Shown piece by piece: positions 16,274-25,014 of a stretch of DNA of 54,747 bases. The notes beneath the pieces were generated by a model, which saw only the letters and a program-made list of their open reading frames with translations, had not been told where the DNA came from and did not search any database. The translations under genes and the position numbers were made by a program. Source of the DNA: Oscillospiraceae bacterium (lineage in GTDB: Bacteria; Bacillota; Clostridia; Oscillospirales; Oscillospiraceae); contig SVKV01000012.1 in the NCBI GenBank assembly GCA_015068305.1, positions 1 through 54,747 on the forward strand. Reading direction: 5' to 3'. How positions within the stretch are numbered: the first letter of the stretch is position 1; each line of letters begins with the position of its first letter.

Positions 16274-17443
16274 ATGAAGGAAAAAATCCAGCTCTGCCGC
16301 CCCGCTGCTGCGGCATTTTTGACCATGATGGCCATGGCTCTGACCTCCTCCACGCTAAGCTTCTTCCTGGAACCGGTGTGCAGGGAGCTGGGCATCAGCC
16401 GGGGAAGTTTCTCCCTGATTTTCAGCCTGATGACCATCGCCGGAGCTCTGACCAATCCGGTTCTGGGCCAGCGGGCTGGCCGGAAGGGTGTCCGGGGGAT
16501 CCTGCTGGTCTGCGGTGTCTGGGGCTGCGGCAGTCTGCTGCTGTTTTCTGCGGCGCGTCAGCTGTGGATGGTCTATGCTGCGGGCTTTCTGATGGGCCTG
16601 TTCGGTACCAACTGCGTGGCACTGTGCGCCAATGTGATGGTGCAGAAGGCCTATGACCCCGGCCGGGCAGCCTCTATTCTGGGGCTGGTCATGGCCGGCT
16701 CCGGTGTGGGCGGTATGATCTTCAACATTCTGATCCCCGGAGTCATGGCGGCAGCCGGCTGGCGCAGTGCCATGGTGGTCATGGCCGTTGTGTGGATGGG
16801 ATTGCTCCTGCTGGGCGCGATACTGCTGGGCAGGGAAAAACCCGCGGAGCAGCACACAGCCGCTGCGGGGATCGGGCTGGGCATGACCCGGGCAGAGGCG
16901 CTGAAGAGAGCCAAGCTATATCTGTTGATCCTGATCATTGTGATCATTACCGCGGCCTGCGGCGTTCAGCAGCAGCAGCCGTCCCTGCTGGCAAGCTATG
17001 GCTTTGAAAACAGCAGGGTGAGCCTGCTGCTCTCGGCCCAGACGGCGGTGCTGGCCCTGGGTAAAATCGGGCAAGGCATGCTCTACGGCAGGCTGGGCGT
17101 CCGCCGGGGCGGGTGCATGACGCTGCTGATTTTTGCAGCTGCCTTCGGGGCACTGCTGATTCCGGAACTGGTATATCCGGGACTGGTGCTGATGGCCATC
17201 GGACTGGGTATTTATACAACACTGCTGCCCCTGGTGACCCGTCAGCTGTTCGGTACCCGGGAATATGGGGCGATTTGGGGACTGCTTGCCACCTGCGGCA
17301 GCCTGGGGACCATTGTGGCCAATCCCCTCTGGGGCAGTGTATACGACCTGTGGGGCAGCTACGCGCCGGCGATGATTGTCTGCGCGGTGCTGCTGGTGGG
17401 AGCGGCCTTCGTGCTGAACAAGCTGCTGAAGGAACTGCGGTAA
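16274..17443 (+). CDS. MFS transporter
   Basis: A 389-residue integral membrane protein with about 12 hydrophobic helices and the short Arg-rich cytoplasmic loops expected of the major facilitator superfamily (GQRAGRKGVRG after helix 2; a central loop of ~30 residues around 190-220; a second loop YGRLGVRRGG in the C-terminal half). The overall pattern resembles monocarboxylate/oxalate-type carriers, but the substrate cannot be assigned. AAGGAG precedes the ATG. It is monocistronic and flanked by repeat elements on both sides, so there is no pathway context. Confidence 0.85.
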   Translation: MKEKIQLCRPAAAAFLTMMAMALTSSTLSFFLEPVCRELGISRGSFSLIFSLMTIAGALTNPVLGQRAGRKGVRGILLVCGVWGCGSLLLFSAARQLWMVYAAGFLMGLFGTNCVALCANVMVQKAYDPGRAASILGLVMAGSGVGGMIFNILIPGVMAAAGWRSAMVVMAVVWMGLLLLGAILLGREKPAEQHTAAAGIGLGMTRAEALKRAKLYLLILIIVIITAACGVQQQQPSLLASYGFENSRVSLLLSAQTAVLALGKIGQGMLYGRLGVRRGGCMTLLIFAAAFGALLIPELVYPGLVLMAIGLGIYTTLLPLVTRQLFGTREYGAIWGLLATCGSLGTIVANPLWGSVYDLWGSYAPAMIVCAVLLVGAAFVLNKLLKELR

Positions 17444-17487
17444 ATGATTGTTGTGGTTATTCCCTTTCGTAAGCACATGGATAAGCC

Positions 17488-17685
17488 TGTCATTCCGAGG
17501 GCCTTTAGGCCCGTGGGAATCTCCTGTAAAGCAGTATCAAACTTGTAGCGAACCAATTCACATCGATAAATCTTGGATGTACAATGTTAATTGACACTGA
17601 CTGGATCGTACATCTCAGCCGGAGATTGCACCAGAGGCATTCCCTTCGGTCCCACGTCGCCCTTTTCGGGCTCCTCGCAATGACA
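17488..17685. repeat. Inverted-repeat element of the TGTCATTGCGAG family
   Basis: Ends TGTCATTCCGAG (17488-17499) and CTCGCAATGACA (17674-17685) are inverted repeats with one mismatch. The interior contains paired GGGAATCTCC-like and GGAGATTGC segments, so the transcript could form one long imperfect stem. It lies in the 400-bp gap between two convergent genes; the rest of that gap shows nothing else coding. Confidence 0.6.
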
Positions 17686-17796
17686 TCGTATTCGGAGATG
17701 TCCTGTGAGTTTTGAAATATTGCTTAGTTAAGATGATAACCGCGATGATTGTTTATGCCGTTTACTGCGCAGCCAAATGATCCTTTTACGCAGACA

Positions 17797-17830
17797 GAAA
17801 ATGCCCGGGACTTCCAAGGAAGTCCCGGGC
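17797..17830 (-). terminator. Terminator of the MalY/PatB gene
   Basis: Perfect stem GCCCGGGACTTCC / GGAAGTCCCGGGC followed on the minus strand by ATTTTCTG. Confidence 0.85.
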
Positions 17831-17842
17831 GAAATGCATTTC

Positions 17843-19048
17843 TTAGGCGTTGAATACGTACTTGTCCAGACGGTCGAAGGCCTCCTGCACACGGCTCAGG
17901 GGCAGAGCCAGGTTCAGGCGGATATGGGTGGGGCCGTGGAAGGCGCGGCCGTCCTGCCACACAACACCCACGTCCCAGCCTGCCTTCAGCAGCTCGTCCA
18001 TGGTCTTGCCGGTCTTCTCAAGCCAGCCTGCGCAGTCGATGAAGAGCATGTAGGTGCCCTGGGGACGGCTGACGGTGACACCGTCGAAGTGCTTGGCAAT
18101 GTAGTCGCAGGCGAAGTCTACGTTGCCGGTGATGACCTGGCGCAGCTCCTCCACCCACTCGTAGCCCGCGGGGCTGTAAGCGCCGATGAGGGCGTGCATG
18201 GACATGACGTTCATGGAGTTGTAGTGGCCCAGGGAGGATTCCTTGTCGCAGCGCTCCTTCAGCCACTTGTTGTAGATGATGTGGTAGCTGCCAACCAGAC
18301 CCGCCAGATTGAAGGTCTTGCTGGGGGCGTACATGGCAACGGTGCGCTGCTTTGCATCTTCGGATACGGACTGGGTGGGGATGTGCTTGTAACCGGTGAG
18401 AATGATATCGGACCAGATCTCGTCGGAGATGACATACACGTCATGCTTCTTGTACAGCTCCATAGCCTTCTCAATCTCCCAGCGCTCCCAGACGCGGCCG
18501 GTGGGATTGTGGGGGGAGCAGAAAATGGCGGCGTGGATCTTGTTCTTGACGATCTTGGCCTCCATATCCTCAAAATCCATACGCCAGATGCCCTGCTCGT
18601 CCAGCTTCAGGGGGGAATGGATGATGTGGTAGCCGTTGTTGTTCAGGGTGCCGGTGAAGCCCACATAGGTGGGGGAGTGCACCAGAACGTTGTCACCCTT
18701 GGAGCACAGCACAGCCAGTGCGGTTGCCACACCGCCCAGAACGCCGTTCTCATAGCCGATGTTCTCCTTGGCAACGACGGCATCGTTGTGGTCCTTCTGC
18801 CAGTCGATAATGGCCTGGGTATATTCCGGACGGGTCATGAAGTAGCCGAAGGTGGGCTGCTTGGCCCGCTCGATCATGGCCTCCTGAATGGTGGGAACCA
18901 CAGGGAAGTTCATATCGGCGACCCACATGGGGATCACATCGAAGCCCTCCCGGGGGGCGGGGTAAGCAGAGATGGGACCACCCACCATATCCACGGCGAT
19001 GGCATCCTTGCCTTTACGGTCCAGAATGGAGGTAAAATCGTATTTCAT
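17843..19048 (-). CDS. MalY/PatB family PLP-dependent aminotransferase / C-S lyase
   Basis: A 401-residue fold-type I PLP enzyme. Visible features: VIPMWVADMNFPVVP near the N-terminus (typical of MalY/PatB), PTFGYFMTRPEY, CSPHNPTGRVW (the Asn-Pro-x-Gly substrate loop), SDEIWSDI (Asp contacting the pyridine N) and the PLP lysine in APSKTFNLAGL (K244). Members usually have cystathionine beta-lyase or cysteine-S-conjugate lyase activity and sometimes act as regulators (MalY in maltose control). AAAGGAG sits before the ATG, and a strong terminator follows. It is monocistronic, convergent with the MFS gene and divergent from the malic enzyme gene. The true substrate is unknown. Confidence 0.9.
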   Translation of the reverse strand: MKYDFTSILDRKGKDAIAVDMVGGPISAYPAPREGFDVIPMWVADMNFPVVPTIQEAMIERAKQPTFGYFMTRPEYTQAIIDWQKDHNDAVVAKENIGYENGVLGGVATALAVLCSKGDNVLVHSPTYVGFTGTLNNNGYHIIHSPLKLDEQGIWRMDFEDMEAKIVKNKIHAAIFCSPHNPTGRVWERWEIEKAMELYKKHDVYVISDEIWSDIILTGYKHIPTQSVSEDAKQRTVAMYAPSKTFNLAGLVGSYHIIYNKWLKERCDKESSLGHYNSMNVMSMHALIGAYSPAGYEWVEELRQVITGNVDFACDYIAKHFDGVTVSRPQGTYMLFIDCAGWLEKTGKTMDELLKAGWDVGVVWQDGRAFHGPTHIRLNLALPLSRVQEAFDRLDKYVFNA

Positions 19049-19172
19049 GACGGAATCTCCTTTATAAAATGGTTATGCTCCCATTATAGAAGCTTCTGCG
19101 GTAAATAGCAAGCATCTTCGGATAAATGGCAGAATACCCAAAAATAATCGGTTATTTTTGACTCCATGCCCC

Positions 19173-19201
19173 TTGACAGCCCGGCGGAAACAGGCTATAA
19201 A
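19173..19201 (+). promoter_or_regulatory. Strong promoter of the malic enzyme gene
   Basis: TTGACA (19173-19178), 17-bp spacer, TATAAA (19196-19201), giving a short leader before the ATG at 19231. Confidence 0.8.
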
Positions 19202-19230
19202 GGAGAAAAACCAAAAGGAGTCTGAAAAAT

Positions 19231-20403
19231 ATGGACTACGCAAAGGAATCGCTGAAGAAGCATGCCCAGTGGGGCGGTAAAATTGAGGTGGTCTGCACGG
19301 TGCCCTGCGGGACCCGGGAAGACCTGTCCCTGGCCTATACCCCCGGTGTGGCGGAACCCTGCCGGGAAATCCAGAAGGATGTGAACAAATCATATGAGCT
19401 GACCCGGCGGCACAATCTCTGCGCCGTTATCACCGACGGCAGCGCCGTGCTGGGTCTGGGCGATATCGGCCCGGAGGCGGGCATGCCGGTGATGGAGGGA
19501 AAATGTGCCCTGTTCAAGGCCTTTGCAGATGTGGATGCCTTCCCCCTGTGCCTGAAGACCAAGGATGTGGATGAATTTGTCAACGCCGTCTACCTGCTCT
19601 CCGGTTCCTTCGGCGGCATCAATCTGGAGGATATTTCCGCGCCCCGGTGCTTTGAGATCGAGCGGAAGCTGAAGGAAAAGTGCGACATTCCCATCTTCCA
19701 CGACGATCAGCATGGCACTGCTGTCATCGTTCTGGCAGGCCTGACCAATGCGCTGAAGGTGGTGGGCAAGCGCAAAGAAGATGTGAAGGTGGTTACCGTG
19801 GGCGCCGGCGCTGCCGGCATTGCCATCGTGAAGATGCTCCTGTCCGCAGGCTTTACCAATATCACCATGTGCGACAAGCAGGGCGCATTGTATGACGGCT
19901 GCCCCGGCATGAACTGGGCCCAGGCAGAAATGGCAAAAATCACCAACCCGGACCAGACCGGCGGCACGCTGGCGGAGAAACTGGTGGGTGCGGATGTGTT
20001 TATCGGCACCTCGGCCCCGGGACTGGTGACACAGGAGATGGTGGCCACGATGAACCGGGATGCCATCATTTTCGCCTGCGCCAATCCCACGCCGGAGATT
20101 TTCCCGGACGAAGCAAAGAAAGGCGGCGCGAAGGTGGTATCCACCGGCCGGTCTGACTTCCCCAATCAGATCAACAATGTGCTGGCATTCCCGGGTATTT
20201 TCCGGGGGGCCTTTGATGTCCGGGCATCGGATATCAATGAGCAGATGAAGGTGGCCGCAGCCATGGCCCTGGCGGAACTGGTGCCGGAAGAAGAACTCAG
20301 CGAAGATAACATTATGCCCCAGGCCTTTGACCCGAGAGTCGGTCCCGCGGTTGCGAAGGCTGTGGCGGAAGCTGCAAGAAAAAGCGGCGTGGCACGAATT
20401 TGA
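19231..20403 (+). CDS. NAD(P)-dependent malic enzyme (short bacterial form)
   Basis: A 390-residue cytosolic oxidative decarboxylase converting malate to pyruvate, CO2 and NAD(P)H. Hallmarks: YTPGVAEPC (catalytic Tyr region), [16 protein letters not shown], the catalytic Lys segment MEGKCALFK, metal ligands in [11 protein letters not shown], a Rossmann nucleotide site [12 protein letters not shown], and FACANPTPE. The length fits the compact malic enzyme without a phosphotransacetylase domain. AAAAGGAG lies before the ATG, and a terminator follows the stop. Cofactor preference is not determined here; most Clostridia enzymes of this form use NAD. Confidence 0.95.
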   Translation: MDYAKESLKKHAQWGGKIEVVCTVPCGTREDLSLAYTPGVAEPCREIQKDVNKSYELTRRHNLCAVITDGSAVLGLGDIGPEAGMPVMEGKCALFKAFADVDAFPLCLKTKDVDEFVNAVYLLSGSFGGINLEDISAPRCFEIERKLKEKCDIPIFHDDQHGTAVIVLAGLTNALKVVGKRKEDVKVVTVGAGAAGIAIVKMLLSAGFTNITMCDKQGALYDGCPGMNWAQAEMAKITNPDQTGGTLAEKLVGADVFIGTSAPGLVTQEMVATMNRDAIIFACANPTPEIFPDEAKKGGAKVVSTGRSDFPNQINNVLAFPGIFRGAFDVRASDINEQMKVAAAMALAELVPEEELSEDNIMPQAFDPRVGPAVAKAVAEAARKSGVARI

Positions 20404-20411
20404 TTCCGGTG

Positions 20412-20439
20412 AACCCCCTCCGAATGGAGGGGGTTTTTG
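20412..20439 (+). terminator. Terminator of the malic enzyme gene
   Basis: Stem AACCCCCTCC / GGAGGGGGTT with loop GAAT, followed by TTTGT. Confidence 0.9.
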
Positions 20440-20473
20440 TATGCCGGAAGGGGAGAGGATCATTTGCCGGTGC

Positions 20474-20495
20474 GGTTGCACAAAACCGTGCAACC
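20474..20495 (+). promoter_or_regulatory. Perfect palindrome upstream of the baseplate-like operon
   Basis: GGTTGCAC (20474-20481) and GTGCAACC (20488-20495) around a 6-nt spacer. It may be an operator or an RNA hairpin about 40 bp before the BppU-like start codon. No clear -35/-10 pair was recognised nearby. Confidence 0.35.
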
Positions 20496-20535
20496 ATCGG
20501 GCGATTTCGGGGTAGGGCTAAAAGGAGGTTTTTCT

Positions 20536-21510
20536 ATGATCATTGCAAACATAGCGGTAGACCGGTTAACTGCCCGGGTCTGCAGCAGCGCGCCCATCCC
20601 ACGGGGAATCGTCGGCGCACAGGTGACGCTGGAATTCCGGGACCCCATCTGGGAAACCCTCGGTAAAACCGCCGTATTCCGGGGCGCGGTAACCCGGGAT
20701 GTGCCGGTGACCGGGAATCAGGTGACCATTCCCTGGGAAACGGTGACCCGGGCCGGAGGAAAACTGTACCTGGGACTCTACGGCACCGACGGTACCGGTG
20801 CTCTGGCTCTGCCCACGGTCTGGGCAGAGCTGGGGGATATTGTGGGCGCTGCGGATCCATCCGGAGATCTGTCTGTGGAGGCTACCCCCGCGCTGTGGGA
20901 ACAGACCCTGGCGCTGATCGGTGATCCCGAGACACTGAAAACCCAGGAGAAGGCCAATCTTGTGGGGGCAATTAACGAAATCGCCATCCGCAACGGCCTG
21001 GACCCGGAGCAGCTGCGTTTGACGGTGGAAGAGGCCCTGGCTGTGGCCAGGGACAGCGGTGATTTTGACGGAGAGCAGGGACCTGCGGGGAAGGACGGTA
21101 TTTCTCCGGTGATTTCCACGGAGAGAACAGAGGATGTGGACGGCAGCGGCAGAAGCGGCCTGTGGGTGAAGGCCACTCAGGGTACCACAGACCCCGATGT
21201 GCCTGTGATGACTTTCAAAATCGGCAATATCTTCGATGGAGTCGGTATCGATTCCGTCACGGTGGAAACCCTGGAGCCAGGACAAAATGCCACAGCCAGC
21301 ATCACAGCGCCCGTGGCGAAAACCCGGGTGCTGAATCTGGGCATTCCCAGAGGCGCTGACGGCAGTGAGAATGCGATCCCGCTGCCCGAATCTGCGCAGG
21401 TCGGGCAGTACATCGTGGTATCCGCGGTGGACGAAAACGGCAGGGTGACAGCAACTCAGGCGGTGACAGGCGGCGCGGATCTGCCGGAAGCAGAGGAGGC
21501 GGTATTCTAA
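20536..21510 (+). CDS. Phage baseplate-like protein (BppU-type N-terminus)
   Basis: A 324-residue protein. Residues 1-110 form a beta-rich domain like the N-terminal part of BppU baseplate upper proteins (SAPIPRGIVGAQVTLEF, then VPVTGNQVTIPWETVTRAGG). Next comes a helical linker with EKANLVGAINEI, a phrase common in phage tail proteins, then a short collagen-like GEQGPAGKDG (around 180) and a beta-rich C-terminus. The start is ATG 20536 after AAAAGGAGG; the frame is open further upstream but without a ribosome site. The next gene begins right after its stop. No capsid, terminase, tape-measure or lysis genes are nearby, so this is an isolated tail-derived module, not a prophage. Confidence 0.6.
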   Translation: MIIANIAVDRLTARVCSSAPIPRGIVGAQVTLEFRDPIWETLGKTAVFRGAVTRDVPVTGNQVTIPWETVTRAGGKLYLGLYGTDGTGALALPTVWAELGDIVGAADPSGDLSVEATPALWEQTLALIGDPETLKTQEKANLVGAINEIAIRNGLDPEQLRLTVEEALAVARDSGDFDGEQGPAGKDGISPVISTERTEDVDGSGRSGLWVKATQGTTDPDVPVMTFKIGNIFDGVGIDSVTVETLEPGQNATASITAPVAKTRVLNLGIPRGADGSENAIPLPESAQVGQYIVVSAVDENGRVTATQAVTGGADLPEAEEAVF

Positions 21511-23265
21511 ATGGCTCAGATGTATCTGTACAACGATTACCGGCTTTCTGCGCTGCCGTATGTGAACCGCACGAACTATCCATATGTCGCGCTTGCGAGG
21601 CGTACGGACGGATCCTGGCGGGCGATATTCAGCACGAAAAAGTATATTTTTCAAAGCAGTGATTCTACTTACCGCCCTAATGGCGCATCCGTCGTCATGT
21701 ATGATAGAGCTGACAACGACACTGCTGAATGGGAGTACTCTGGTACAAGTGCCTATTACTATGGACACGACGAGTCCGCCTTTCACTTTGTCTGGGCAGA
21801 CTACAATGTCCTAATTGATTCGGACAGCTCAAATGTTTTTCTCAGGGGCAGCGGCATTGTCCGGGCAGATAATCCGACGACGGAAAGCGCGGATGCAGCA
21901 GCGGGAGATGTGATCGTGGCGGCTGTGGCGGCGTGCTCGGATACGACATTTTCGGATGGGTGGGAGGTGATTCATACCTCTGACTCTATGACGGAGACAG
22001 CAGGCTCCCACAGAATGTATATCCTGACCAAACGGGCGGATACGGATGGTCCGGTTTCTCTTACGGCAACACAGGTAACTGCCGGAGCCATGTACATGGA
22101 ACTGAAAAATCTGGGTAAACATGCAAGGGTCTCTGTGGACCAGAAGTATGTAACTTCGTTCTCCTACGCTTATCACAACATTTCAAGACCGCAAGCTGAT
22201 CTGTATCTTTGGTGTTTGTACAGAAGCAGGACCAGAAGCACCGCGCCATTCAATAACGAGTGGAACTGTACGCAGATTCCTGCCCGTACGAGCCCTTATA
22301 CAACACTCGAGGATGGTCGGATGAGTATAATTGAAGATGTCGGACCGGCTTGCAGAAGGAACTTATTTCCGTCCATGACGAGTCTTACATCACAAGAGGG
22401 CAGTCCGTATATCATAGCTGGACTTCGTGTTGACTACGGCGCCGCGGAAGATACCTACAGCATTACAAGAGAAGCGCTGAGCGCATTCACCCGATCGATT
22501 AAAGCTGCTGCCGGATATACAGACCCGGCTGCACTTGGTGACCTGTCCGCGCATATCAATGGTCAGCTGGACGCGCTGGCGGAAGGAAAAAGCTTCTTCC
22601 TGCACACGCAGAGCGCCACGAAAATTGCCGCAAATGCATTTAAGCAAAGAGCAGAAATCCTTGGCGCCTATTGTCCGAATGTAAAGACCGTGGGCGATTA
22701 CGCGTTCTATGCGTGCGCGAATATGCGCTCTGCGTATTTTCCGGAAGTGACGACCATCGGCACATATGCCTTTGCTCTGGCATCCTACGACAGCGGTGTT
22801 ATGCGCGATATCAATTTTCCCAATGTGGTCTCCGTGGGAAACTACGCCTTCCGTGGCCGAAATCAGTTGAACTTTCATTTCCCCAAAATGACCAATGCGG
22901 GCAAGGAGGCGTTCTGGAACTGCAATAGCCTGGATGAGCTTAACTCGGATGTGCTGCTATCTGTTGGCGAAGCATGTTTCGAATACTGCCATAGCCTGAA
23001 AACAGTGGATGTGAAGGTTCTCCAGAGCATTGGTAAAGAGGCATTTAACGGATGCGGTGTACTGGCTACCTTTATTATCCGGACGGGACTGGTAGCTACC
23101 GCCGGTACGGACTTCCTGAAGGACACGCCCATCGCCGGAGGTACCGGGTATATCTATGTACCTGCTGCGCTGGTGGAGATGTATAAGGGTACCTCTCCCT
23201 GGTCTACCTACGCCGCCCAGATCCGTGCCATAGAGGACTATCCCGATGTGTGCGGCAATGAATAG
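21511..23265 (+). CDS. BspA-type leucine-rich repeat protein, putative receptor-binding or surface protein
   Basis: A 584-residue protein. Residues 1-~360 are beta-rich and unrecognised, with no signal peptide and many Tyr/Thr/Ser. From about residue 365 to 550 there are BspA/LRR_5 repeats with the repeated core of the form (V/I)G-x-x-A-F, e.g. VGDYAFYACANM, IGTYAFALASY, VGNYAFRG, IGKEAFNGCG. The end, IYVPAALVEMYKGTSPWSTYA, is typical of the last unit in such proteins. Its start abuts the stop of the BppU-like gene, with AGGAGG about 10 nt upstream. The base composition is more AT-rich than neighbouring core genes, as expected for acquired DNA. The likely role is the adhesive tip of a tail-like particle. 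Confidence 0.65.
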   Translation: MAQMYLYNDYRLSALPYVNRTNYPYVALARRTDGSWRAIFSTKKYIFQSSDSTYRPNGASVVMYDRADNDTAEWEYSGTSAYYYGHDESAFHFVWADYNVLIDSDSSNVFLRGSGIVRADNPTTESADAAAGDVIVAAVAACSDTTFSDGWEVIHTSDSMTETAGSHRMYILTKRADTDGPVSLTATQVTAGAMYMELKNLGKHARVSVDQKYVTSFSYAYHNISRPQADLYLWCLYRSRTRSTAPFNNEWNCTQIPARTSPYTTLEDGRMSIIEDVGPACRRNLFPSMTSLTSQEGSPYIIAGLRVDYGAAEDTYSITREALSAFTRSIKAAAGYTDPAALGDLSAHINGQLDALAEGKSFFLHTQSATKIAANAFKQRAEILGAYCPNVKTVGDYAFYACANMRSAYFPEVTTIGTYAFALASYDSGVMRDINFPNVVSVGNYAFRGRNQLNFHFPKMTNAGKEAFWNCNSLDELNSDVLLSVGEACFEYCHSLKTVDVKVLQSIGKEAFNGCGVLATFIIRTGLVATAGTDFLKDTPIAGGTGYIYVPAALVEMYKGTSPWSTYAAQIRAIEDYPDVCGNE

Positions 23266-23284
23266 TTTGCCCGAAGGAGGGCCG

Positions 23285-23407
23285 GTGCCCATCGAACTGG
23301 AATTGTGGGAAATCAACCTGATCCTGTCATTGCTGGCGGAGCAGCCATACAACCGGGTAGCTGCCACGATCCGCAGGATCCAGCATCAGATCGAAAGTCA
23401 GGCGTAA
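23285..23407 (+). CDS. 40-residue protein of the baseplate-like operon
   Basis: A GTG start at 23285 is preceded by GAAGGAGG with good spacing and opens a 41-codon frame (first residues MPIELELWEINLI, ending in HQIESQA). It lies 19 bp after the LRR gene and directly before a terminator. The sequence is amphipathic and probably helical, with no cysteine and no membrane segment. It is similar in size and position to tiny genes found at the end of phage tail operons, but I do not recognise the family. The good ribosome site and terminator position support its being real. Confidence 0.55.
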   Translation: MPIELELWEINLILSLLAEQPYNRVAATIRRIQHQIESQA

Positions 23408-23411
23408 AACA

Positions 23412-23452
23412 CCCCCTTGCCGAGCTTGCTTCGGCAAGGGGGTATCTTTTTA
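23412..23452. terminator. Bidirectional terminator between the baseplate-like operon and the ADP-ribose operon
   Basis: Stem CCCCCTTGCCGA / TCGGCAAGGGGG. On the plus strand TATCTTTTT follows; on the minus strand TGTTTTAC follows. Confidence 0.85.
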
Positions 23453-24250
23453 TACCTGCATGGCTTCGTCGAACCGCTGCAGCACTGCCAGCAGGTCCGG
23501 TGTCAGACGGCTGCGGCACTGTTGCTTCAATTCTTCCGGAACACCGTAGAAGGCTTCGGCAATGGAGCCTGCAATACAGGTGAGGGTATCGCAGTCGCCG
23601 CCAAGGGAGACCGCGGTGCGGATAACGTCCTCAAAATCACAGCCCTCCAGGAAGGCGGTGACAGCCTCGGGCACTGTCTCCTGGCAGCTCTCCACATGGT
23701 GGTAGGTGGGACGGATCTCATCACAGCTGCGGCTCAGGTCGTAGCCGAAGGTTTTGGTGATATAGCTGCGGATAGCGGCCTTGCTTTCGCCCCGGCGGGC
23801 CAGGAAAATGGCGGCTGCGGTGGCCTGGGCACCTTTGATGCCCTCAGGGTGGTCGTGGGTGACCTCGGAGGAAAGCCTGGCCATCCTGAGCACCGTTTCC
23901 AGGTCGTCGAAGAGCCAGCCTGCGGCGGCAACACGCATGGCACTGCCGTTGCCGAAGCTGCCGTAGGGCTTGGGATGGTAGCTGTGCAGCCATCTGCTGA
24001 ACCGCACGCCGTAGCCCGCATGAGGATACCGTCTTCCATGGAAGCGCATCAGGAAGGTGATCCGCTGCCGGATCTGCTCGTCGGTGGATTGGGGTGTGAT
24101 ATCCATCAGAGCCTCGGCTACGGCCAGGGCCATGACGGTATCGTCGGTAAATTCACTGGTTTCGGAAAAAAGAGGAAAATTCTTGGTCTTGGAGCCCCGG
24201 TCGAATTCATAGGGGCTGCCGATGATATCGCCTAAAATTGCGCCGTACAT
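23450..24250 (-). CDS. ADP-ribosylglycohydrolase (DraG family)
   Basis: A 266-residue hydrolase expected to remove ADP-ribose from proteins or small molecules. DraG/ARH features: GAILGDIIGSPYEF at the N-terminus, the Asp cluster EFTDDTVMA (residues 33-40) that binds the two metal ions, SSEVTHDHPEG, and the C-terminal metal site SLGGDCDTLT. Start ATG 24250 is chosen because AAAGGA lies 8 nt upstream; the frame continues upstream but overlaps the vWA gene. It is last in a five-gene minus-strand operon and reads into a shared terminator. The context with a macro-domain protein and a PARG-like protein nearby makes reversal of ADP-ribosylation the likely theme. Confidence 0.9.
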   Translation of the reverse strand: MYGAILGDIIGSPYEFDRGSKTKNFPLFSETSEFTDDTVMALAVAEALMDITPQSTDEQIRQRITFLMRFHGRRYPHAGYGVRFSRWLHSYHPKPYGSFGNGSAMRVAAAGWLFDDLETVLRMARLSSEVTHDHPEGIKGAQATAAAIFLARRGESKAAIRSYITKTFGYDLSRSCDEIRPTYHHVESCQETVPEAVTAFLEGCDFEDVIRTAVSLGGDCDTLTCIAGSIAEAFYGVPEELKQQCRSRLTPDLLAVLQRFDEAMQV

Positions 24251-24290
24251 ACGCATCATCCTTTCTTCTGATTTTGTGGGAAAATGAACC

Positions 24291-24941
24291 TTACTGCTTG
24301 CGGCGCTTGCGGAAATCAGCGTCGATCTTTTCCTTCCAACCGGCGGACATAGGCTGGGAGGCGCGGAAATTGCATACGGTTTCGTTGACTGCGTCGTACA
24401 GTACGCCGGTGCCGATGTGGTCGGCATGGTAGTTGGCTGCCCGGTCAGGGGCAATGCCAAACCGGGCAGCTTCCCGGGCGGCGTCAATATTGGCGCCCAG
24501 GAAGAGAAATTCCCAGCCATATAGCGCCTTCTGGGTTTCGATCATGGACCGGACACGCTCGTAGCTGTAGCAGCGGCTGGCATTTTCCATGCCGTCGGTG
24601 GTGATGACAAACAGGGTCTTCTCGGGACGGTCCTCCTCCCGGATGTACTTGTGGATGTTGGCGATGTGGGTGATGGCCTCGCCCACCGCATCCAGCAGGG
24701 CGGTGCAGCCCCGGACATAATACTCCCGGCGGGTCAGCCGGGGGACCCGATCCAGGCGGATCCGGTCATGGATGACCTGGGAAAAGTTGTCGAACAGAAT
24801 GGTGGATACGCAGGCATCGCCGGGTTCAGTCCGCTGCTTATCGATCAGGGCGTTGAAACCGCCGATGGTATCCGACTCCAGACCGGCCATGGATCCGCTG
24901 CGGTCCAGGATAAATACAAGCTCCGTTAAATTCTTCTGCAT
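24291..24941 (-). CDS. von Willebrand factor A domain protein
   Basis: A 216-residue cytosolic protein that is essentially one vWA domain. It has the metal-ion-dependent adhesion site DRSGS (residues 13-17), a conserved Thr in GCTALLD and Asp in ITTDGMEN, then a C-terminal helical extension ending in basic residues. Such stand-alone domains are scaffolds that bind protein partners through Mg2+. It lies between the FHA-like gene (73 bp upstream) and the glycohydrolase gene (40 bp downstream). Its ribosome site AGGAGG is buried in a near-perfect hairpin (24950-24997). Partners are likely the other operon products; the specific role is unknown. Confidence 0.85.
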   Translation of the reverse strand: MQKNLTELVFILDRSGSMAGLESDTIGGFNALIDKQRTEPGDACVSTILFDNFSQVIHDRIRLDRVPRLTRREYYVRGCTALLDAVGEAITHIANIHKYIREEDRPEKTLFVITTDGMENASRCYSYERVRSMIETQKALYGWEFLFLGANIDAAREAARFGIAPDRAANYHADHIGTGVLYDAVNETVCNFRASQPMSAGWKEKIDADFRKRRKQ

Positions 24942-24949
24942 AACACTTA

Positions 24950-24997
24950 CCTCCTATAATATGGGCTTGATTGATCTTACACCCGTATTATAGGAGG
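24950..24997 (-). promoter_or_regulatory. Hairpin sequestering the vWA ribosome binding site
   Basis: On the minus-strand mRNA, CCTCCTATAATACGGG pairs with CCCATATTATAGGAGG (one mismatch over 16 positions) around a 16-nt loop. AGGAGG in the second arm is the Shine-Dalgarno sequence of the vWA gene, whose ATG is 8 nt further. The upstream FHA-like gene stops at 25015, 17 nt before the hairpin, so a terminating ribosome could open it (translational coupling). There is no U-run, so it is not a terminator. Confidence 0.65.
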
Positions 24998-25014
24998 CTT
25001 TGCGATGGATTTGG

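Noticed and set aside
17442..17755. Another TAAATGATTGTT-bounded MITE around the 17488 element
   Set aside because: The left end fits loosely, but no matching inverted end was found on the right; only the inner TGTCATTGCGAG pair is convincing.
17777..19108. Plus-strand frame opposite the MalY/PatB gene
   Set aside because: The minus strand encodes a complete PLP enzyme with a ribosome site and terminator; the plus-strand frame has neither.
20536..23407. Intact prophage
   Set aside because: No integrase, terminase, portal, capsid, tape-measure or lysis genes adjoin; the flanks are ordinary core genes with their own terminators.
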